Under the pieces are notes generated by a model that was not told the DNA's origin, ran no database searches, and saw only the letters and a list, made by a program, of their open reading frames with translations. A stretch of DNA of 64,000 bases from the NCBI GenBank assembly GCA_964494625.1, contig CAZBRT010000004.1, positions 1-64,000 on the forward strand, written 5' to 3'. Numbering within the stretch: position 1 is the first letter of the stretch; the number at the start of each line of letters is the position of its first letter. Shown here in pieces: positions 59,726 to 64,000 of this stretch. The translations under genes were made by a program, and so were the position numbers. The DNA is from UBA2784 sp964494625. Its GTDB lineage: Bacteria > Pseudomonadota > Alphaproteobacteria > Micropepsales > Micropepsaceae.

Positions 59726-59855
59726 ATGATTTCAAATAGTTAGCGTTTGAGAGCGAGCCATCATTTTTTAGGCGGCAACCAGCGGGCAACCAAACGACGG
59801 CATATGCCCGCACCGGCCGGGTCGCGAATGGCGGGCCATGCGCGCGGAGAAAAAA
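59726..59855. other. Probable att region after tRNA-Pro with two direct repeats
   Basis: This AT-richer 130 nt separates the tRNA from the first accessory gene. GGCAACCA occurs at 59774-59781 and 59785-59792, start to start 11 bp, close to one helical turn. Such phased short repeats resemble the arm-type sites of tyrosine recombinases. No gene is seen. Confidence 0.4.
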
Positions 59856-60839
59856 ATGACCAAACCGAAACGAAGACCGAGCGCAAAGGGAAAACGGCAT
59901 GGCCGGGTCCCGCTGCCAATTGTTGCAAGCGGCGCGACATGGGGCGGCGGCAGCTTCAAGCCGGAGCACATCGATGCAGCGTTTCAGATTGCGCTTTCAT
60001 CGGGCCAGTCGGCGTCGGGCTCCGTTCCGGAATGTACGAGTGACGATGCGGCCCACGTGAATAATGCCTTTCTGTTTCACGCGGCGCTGCTTGACGCCCA
60101 GTTTCAAGATGCCAACAGGCGGAACCTGCTCTGGCTCAAAGCCGTCGAGAAATGTGCAGCAAATCTATGCGAGCTGCTCGACAGCAAACCCGGCGCGCGG
60201 ACGCACGTCACCCACGAACAAAAGCGAATTTTCCTTTCATTGCTGATGCAGATGGCCCCCGACCTGCCCGAGGCAGCCGAGACGTATTTGCTGAATAAAG
60301 TGGATCCTCGGAACAGCACTGGCTTGTATGCGGCGCTGTTGGCCGATGTCGGAGCCATTGGGAAAGTGCGCAAACTGAACATCTTCGACGCGATGGCGCG
60401 TGCGCACTACGCGATCCAGTTCGTGCTCGCTTCGGCGAAGGCCGTTCGTCAAGCCGTGAAGCCGAAACGCGGCCGCCCGCAGTCTGTTGCAGACAATTTT
60501 CTCCTGAAGCGTCTGATCGAGGTCTTCGAGCAGAAGACCGGGCAAGTGGTCACACGAAGTGTGGCGTCAGAGCCGGGCAATCAAGTGGAGCGGGGGCCGT
60601 TCATCTTCTTCGTTCGTGCGCTGGTCGACATGTTCATCGAGCCGCGCGGCAATGTAACGGCAGGTGAAACACACGCGGGCCAAGAGACGAATCCGCCGGG
60701 AATAATCGCCTGCCCCGAAATTGACGGGCTCGAGCCGGAAGTCTGGCTCCGGCACATCCGAGAATTGGCAAGGCATGGCAATGCACTCGGGGCGCTTGTC
60801 CGGCGGATCAAGTCAGCGAAGGCCAAAGCGCGAAGCTGA
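59856..60839 (+). CDS. Element-borne protein with RGRP motif, unknown function
   Basis: A 327-residue protein. The N-terminus is very basic (TKPKRRPSAKGKRHGR); a helical middle (about 60-195) is followed by KPKRGRP (202-208), an AT-hook-like motif. Next comes a segment of the kind seen next to replication genes in proteobacterial integrated elements (LLKRLIEVFEQKTGQ...GPFIFFVRALVDMF). GGAG 5-6 nt before ATG 59856 fixes the start. First gene after tRNA-Pro. DNA binding is a guess. Confidence 0.75.
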   Translation: MTKPKRRPSAKGKRHGRVPLPIVASGATWGGGSFKPEHIDAAFQIALSSGQSASGSVPECTSDDAAHVNNAFLFHAALLDAQFQDANRRNLLWLKAVEKCAANLCELLDSKPGARTHVTHEQKRIFLSLLMQMAPDLPEAAETYLLNKVDPRNSTGLYAALLADVGAIGKVRKLNIFDAMARAHYAIQFVLASAKAVRQAVKPKRGRPQSVADNFLLKRLIEVFEQKTGQVVTRSVASEPGNQVERGPFIFFVRALVDMFIEPRGNVTAGETHAGQETNPPGIIACPEIDGLEPEVWLRHIRELARHGNALGALVRRIKSAKAKARS

Positions 60840-60966
60840 CAGCCGATCCGGTGAGTGTCGGCGCACAACTTAATTCTCAAGTTTCGCGCGCTTTTTCACC
60901 ATTAGCGCTCAGCCGGTGCCTCCTGCTCATTCCCCGCAAGCGCGATGCCGCGCTGAAAGGGGATTG

Positions 60967-61170
60967 ATGATGTCAAACAACTACCGCTTGCTCACGACAG
61001 CCGAGGCAGCGCGCATGCTGCAGATTTCACCGAGCGCTCTTAACAAATGGAGGCTGACCGGCGGCGGTCCGCACTACGTTAAAGTCGGGCGCTCCGTTCG
61101 CTATTCTGACGGCGAGATTGCGGCCTATATCGAGCGACAAGTCCGCGTCTCGACGAGCGGGGGATCGTGA
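60967..61170 (+). CDS. AlpA-like helix-turn-helix excisionase/regulator
   Basis: A 67-residue HTH_17/MerR-like protein (RLLTTAEAARMLQISPSALNKWRLTGGGPHYVKVGRSVRYSDGEIAAYIERQ). The family includes AlpA and Xis proteins that control excision or early genes of prophages and islands. ATG 60967 lies next to AAAGGGG. Its stop overlaps the following ATG (TGATG), so both are coupled. The fit to an integrated element is strong. Confidence 0.88.
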   Translation: MMSNNYRLLTTAEAARMLQISPSALNKWRLTGGGPHYVKVGRSVRYSDGEIAAYIERQVRVSTSGGS

Positions 61171-61847
61171 TGCCCCAGATACATGAAAACCCCGGCGCGG
61201 CGGCAACCGCGCTCGAGGCTGATCACGAAGCAAAGCACGCCGATTTTGCCGCTTGCCGCGCCCAAAATCAAGCGACCCTCTTGGCAACTTTCGGCATCGG
61301 CGTAACTGATCCTTATGCGTCTCAAAAGATTGCGGCGCTGAAGCGGCGCGGCATTTTTGCGCGGCATGGCGTTACCGCCATTCCGGTAATCTGTGGCCGC
61401 GACCCGTTGGGCGCGGCAATTGAAGTGCCATCGTGCCCGGCGTCACTTGATGACGTTCTTGGCCACCTGCGTTTCAATCCCGCCGCACCTGAGCCATGCG
61501 ACCTGACGCCCGACCACATCGATGCCGACTTCATCGGCAGGCTTGAGCCTGATAATCCCAGCACGCTGGTTCTGGCGGTAACCGTTCGCGATTGGCTTGC
61601 ATTTTGGCGCTTCGCACCTAGCGGACATCCCGACGGTCGGGTGGACGCATGGCCCGGCGCAAATTTTATTTGCAGACACGATGATCGCACCTTGCGCCGC
61701 ATTGCGTGGCGTCTAGCTGGCTCTCGCATCCGCGTCGCGGTCATCGGCAATGGCGGGCGGCAAAGGAAGGTCGCGGAAAAACTCGCCCGAATGGTTGTGC
61801 CGCCAGTACCCTCGATAATTCGCCTCGCGCGCGAGGTGGAGCCATGA
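61170..61847 (+). CDS. Element protein of unknown function, upstream of ATPase
   Basis: A 225-residue protein I do not recognise. An N-terminal acidic/helical part (about 1-50) is followed by a mixed region with several cysteines. The C-terminal stretch from about residue 150 (VDAWPGANFICRHDDRTLRRIAWRLAGSRIRVAVIGNGGRQRKVAEKLARMVVPP) has an alternating strand-helix look. By position before a primase-helicase-like ATPase it may be a primase-associated or degenerate TOPRIM-like protein, but no catalytic motif is clear. Coupled to both neighbours (start 61170 or GTG 61167; ATGA at 61844). Confidence 0.65.
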   Translation: MPQIHENPGAAATALEADHEAKHADFAACRAQNQATLLATFGIGVTDPYASQKIAALKRRGIFARHGVTAIPVICGRDPLGAAIEVPSCPASLDDVLGHLRFNPAAPEPCDLTPDHIDADFIGRLEPDNPSTLVLAVTVRDWLAFWRFAPSGHPDGRVDAWPGANFICRHDDRTLRRIAWRLAGSRIRVAVIGNGGRQRKVAEKLARMVVPPVPSIIRLAREVEP

Positions 61848-63496
61848 TCCGGCCCGCAATCATTCCCGGTTCTGTCTTCGGGGCACCTGAGCACATTCCA
61901 TCGGTACCAATCGTGGGCGGCAACCACGAAGGTGGTAATGGTCAGAAACATCCGCATACAAAAGCAGTTGATGCACTTGAAAACATTAACCGCGAAGAAA
62001 CCGAGGTGGTCGATGCGCGGCGTGACCATGACGGGCACTCTCAGGCGCAAATCCTTTTGCGGATCGCGCAGACGGCAAAGCTGTTTCACGATCCTGCAGG
62101 AACGCCATACGCCGACGTCACTTTGAAAGGTCATCGCGAGACGCTGGCTGTGCGGGGCAAGAATTTCAAGATGTGGCTGACGCGCGAATTTTTCAGCGTA
62201 TCGGGTGCCGCACCAAACTCAGATGCCCTCGCAAAGGCAATTTCATGGGCTGAGGCCAGCGCGTTAATCGATGGCGATGAGCGACCGGTCTTCATCCGCA
62301 TCGGCCATCACGACGGCAAGACTTATCTCGATCTTGCCGATGACGTGTGGCGCGCTGTTGAGATCACGGCTAATGGCTGGCGCGTTGTGAGTAATCCGCC
62401 TGTCAGGTTCCGCCGCACGCCCGGCATGAGGCCGTTACCGGCGCCACAACACGGCGGCAGCATCGATGCGCTGCGTCCGCTTGTGAACGTCAAGCGCGAA
62501 GAAGACTATACTTTGCTAGTCGCGTGGCTGATCGGCGCACTGGCACCCGCCGGACCTTACCCGCTGCTGGCCATCAATGGCGAGCAGGGTAGCGGAAAGA
62601 CCCGCCTTGTCACGCTTCTGCGTAACCTGATCGACCCGAACGCGGCACCAACACGCGCAATGCCGCGCGATGACCGCAACGCCTTCATAAGTGCCTCGAA
62701 CTCATTTCTGCAGGTTTTCGATAACTTGTCAGCGGTGACGGCAGACCTTAGCGATACGTTGTGCCGTATCGCGACTGGCGGCGGCTTTGCAACGCGGGCG
62801 CTTTATACGGATGGCGACGAGGTGCTGATCGACGTCGCGCGGCCGATATTGTTGAACGGTATCGGTGAGGTTGTTGGTCGGCCCGATCTGATGGATCGCG
62901 CCATCAACGTGGCGCTTGCACAAATCGAGGAGGGCAAGCGGCGCACCGAATCTGAATTGAAGGCGGACTTTGAACGCAGCCACCCGCTCATTCTGGGCGC
63001 GCTGCTCGATGCCGTTGTCGTCGGCCTGCGCCGTCTTCCAGAAGTGCATCTGACAAAGGCGCCGCGGATGGCAGACTTTGCCCGCTGGGTTTCGGCATGT
63101 GAGCCGGGGCTTTGGGAGGGCGAGAAATTCCTCGCCGCCTACAACGGGAACAGGGCAACAGCGGTCAGCGATCTGCTTGATGCCGACATTGTGGCTGCTG
63201 CCATCCGGCGCTTCATGCGTGCCCGTGACGAATGGTGTGGGACGGCGTCCCTGCTGTTGAGTGCGCTCAACTCGCAGGAGAGGGACAAGGGCAGCCGGGC
63301 GCGGGGCTGGCCAGAACTCCCGAAGACACTTTCGGATCGCCTCCGGCGTTTGGCTACAGCAATGAGGGCAAACGGGATCGACGTTGCCTTTAGCCGCGAG
63401 GGGCACTCTCGCCAACGCCTTGTCCACTTGCGCCGCGCATCTGCGTCCGCTCCGCCCGCTCCGTCCGCAGAGGGTCGGGAGGGGCACAATGCTTGA
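61844..63496 (+). CDS. Primase/helicase-like P-loop ATPase of an integrated element
   Basis: A 550-residue protein. An N-terminal domain (about 60-235) is followed by an AAA+/SF3-like ATPase. Walker A GEQGSGKT is at 246-253 (Lys252), a Walker B-like FLQVFDN (Asp293), a sensor Asn338 (PILLNGI) and a candidate Arg finger Arg352 (RPDLMDRAI). PRDDRNAFISASNSFLQVFDNLSAV and ATGGGFATRALYTDGDEVL are conserved among ATPases of prophages and islands that encode replication functions. It probably unwinds or primes the element's DNA. A PAPPAPSAE-rich tail ends it. Confidence 0.85.
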   Translation: MIRPAIIPGSVFGAPEHIPSVPIVGGNHEGGNGQKHPHTKAVDALENINREETEVVDARRDHDGHSQAQILLRIAQTAKLFHDPAGTPYADVTLKGHRETLAVRGKNFKMWLTREFFSVSGAAPNSDALAKAISWAEASALIDGDERPVFIRIGHHDGKTYLDLADDVWRAVEITANGWRVVSNPPVRFRRTPGMRPLPAPQHGGSIDALRPLVNVKREEDYTLLVAWLIGALAPAGPYPLLAINGEQGSGKTRLVTLLRNLIDPNAAPTRAMPRDDRNAFISASNSFLQVFDNLSAVTADLSDTLCRIATGGGFATRALYTDGDEVLIDVARPILLNGIGEVVGRPDLMDRAINVALAQIEEGKRRTESELKADFERSHPLILGALLDAVVVGLRRLPEVHLTKAPRMADFARWVSACEPGLWEGEKFLAAYNGNRATAVSDLLDADIVAAAIRRFMRARDEWCGTASLLLSALNSQERDKGSRARGWPELPKTLSDRLRRLATAMRANGIDVAFSREGHSRQRLVHLRRASASAPPAPSAEGREGHNA

Positions 63497-63499
63497 TGA

Positions 63500-63691
63500 A
63501 TGTCCAGCACAAGCGGACGCAGAGGACGCATGCGCACAGATCTTCACGTGACGCCCGCCATTGGCCCAGCCGACCGGATTGCGGCGGCGTTCATGGCCGC
63601 CGCCCATGTGCTGGCATGGGCGGCTCATTTCACCTCAGCATCCCTTAACCGCCTTGCCGCCCTGATCACCCGTGCGGCGCTTCGACCCTGA
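63500..63691 (+). CDS. Small hypothetical protein in the element
   Basis: A 63-residue frame starting 3 nt after the ATPase gene. A hydrophobic helix (about 28-50: AAAFMAAAHVLAWAAHFTSASLNRLAALI) follows a basic start. This could be a membrane or toxin-like peptide, but an overlapping frame from ATG 63496 is an alternative and no ribosome binding site is convincing. Confidence 0.35.
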   Translation: MSSTSGRRGRMRTDLHVTPAIGPADRIAAAFMAAAHVLAWAAHFTSASLNRLAALITRAALRP

Positions 63692-64000
63692 AAGGAAGCC
63701 GTTAAAAGTCAGGCTTGAAACAAGCCCTTCACACCGGCGACCGGCGTCCGTGCCGCGCGCGCGCTCACCCAATGCCTCTCGTCTACGCGTCAAACGACCA
63801 AGAGCCGGGATCGCGGGAATCTGCCGCGTCTGGCTCTCAAGTAAGCGCCCAGTTTCAATTCTTTCAACGCAACTTGCTGAGACTGTGTCCCGGTGGGATC
63901 ATGTTGGGCATAGACAAGTTCTCAGCGGATTGCCAAGCACGGAAGCGCTGCACCTCCCGCACGGCGACGCGCAAGCTTAGCACAGTTTCAGCGGGATTGA
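63692..64000. other. Right-edge sequence, no assignable gene
   Basis: The last 309 nt hold no frame I trust. A plus frame at 63672-63980 is open but of low complexity and unlike the other proteins. The element continues past the edge. Confidence 0.4.

Noticed and set aside
59676..59969. Minus-strand frame of 97 aa ending in GAAGFEPTTPSPPD
   Set aside because: The end is the antisense translation of tRNA-Pro, a well-known artefact in annotations beside integration sites; it also overlaps the start of a better plus-strand gene.
63672..63980. Plus frame of 102 aa at the right edge
   Set aside because: Low-complexity Arg/Pro/Ser composition, overlaps another frame, no ribosome binding site.
1..64000. 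CRISPR arrays, rRNA genes, complete insertion sequences, riboswitches
   Set aside because: Looked for on both strands; no regularly spaced repeats, rRNA-like sequence, transposase or recognisable riboswitch core was found.

Overview
The window is a high-GC, gene-dense stretch of an alphaproteobacterial chromosome. Several things point to that class. HemA is a C4-type 5-aminolevulinate synthase. There are MucR and LdtR-type regulators, a DUF6898 protein, a CBP3-type cytochrome bc1 assembly chaperone, a RibBA with a decayed RibA half, and a gatCAB amidotransferase. The order rpoZ-rsh-pdxJ-acpS-lepB-rnc-era-recO-parC also fits Hyphomicrobiales (Rhizobiales) or a close relative such as Parvibaculales. 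I cannot place the genus from the sequence alone. No rRNA, CRISPR array or complete insertion sequence was seen; one tRNA gene is present.

Layout. 0-2.8 kb (minus): ruvX followed by an MFS and an AEC transporter. 2.9-8.4 kb (plus): gatCAB, a lysine-rich micro-ORF, a nu-class GST, a Sel1 protein and a divergent crotonase. 8.4-14.9 kb: soluble lytic transglycosylase, then dapA-smpB-molybdopterin oxidoreductase, facing a UDG/NYN pair, then folK. 14.9-25.0 kb: the rpoZ to recO run, with a PmtA-like methyltransferase and parC. 25.0-29.9 kb (minus): bpt followed by a complete TRAP transporter whose last gene overlaps a membrane-anchored periplasmic protein. 30-36.9 kb: orphan motB, flavin reductase, penicillin-acylase-like hydrolase, a beta-hydroxyacid dehydrogenase, an exported protein, mscL and hemB. 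37.0-43.9 kb: three consecutive valine-degradation genes, an LdtR-type regulator, DUF1295, GDPD, hemA and DUF6898. 43.9-54.2 kb: mucR, then glyA-nrdR-ribD-ribE-ribBA-ribH-nusB-thiL, an exported protein and hppA. 54.2-59.7 kb: bamE, CBP3, DUF177, rpmF-plsX-fabH-ihfA-merR, then tRNA-Pro(GGG). 59.7-64 kb: an accessory region beginning at the tRNA 3' end. It holds an RGRP protein, an AlpA-like excisionase/regulator, a protein of unknown function and an SF3/primase-helicase-like ATPase. This looks like the proximal part of an integrated element; its integrase and far end are outside the window.

Most of the window is housekeeping: translation quality (gatCAB, smpB, bpt), stringent response (rpoZ, rsh), cofactor synthesis (pdxJ, riboflavin, thiamine, heme, folate), lipid synthesis (plsX, fabH, acpS) and membrane energetics (hppA, CBP3). 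Genes are packed with many 1-4 nt stop/start overlaps and several convergent overlaps. The most unusual signals are the tRNA-Pro element, the fourth gene translationally coupled to the TRAP operon, the overlapping NYN/UDG pair, the MucR that has lost zinc ligands, the RibBA without RibA zinc cysteines, and an FNR-like box ahead of hemA.
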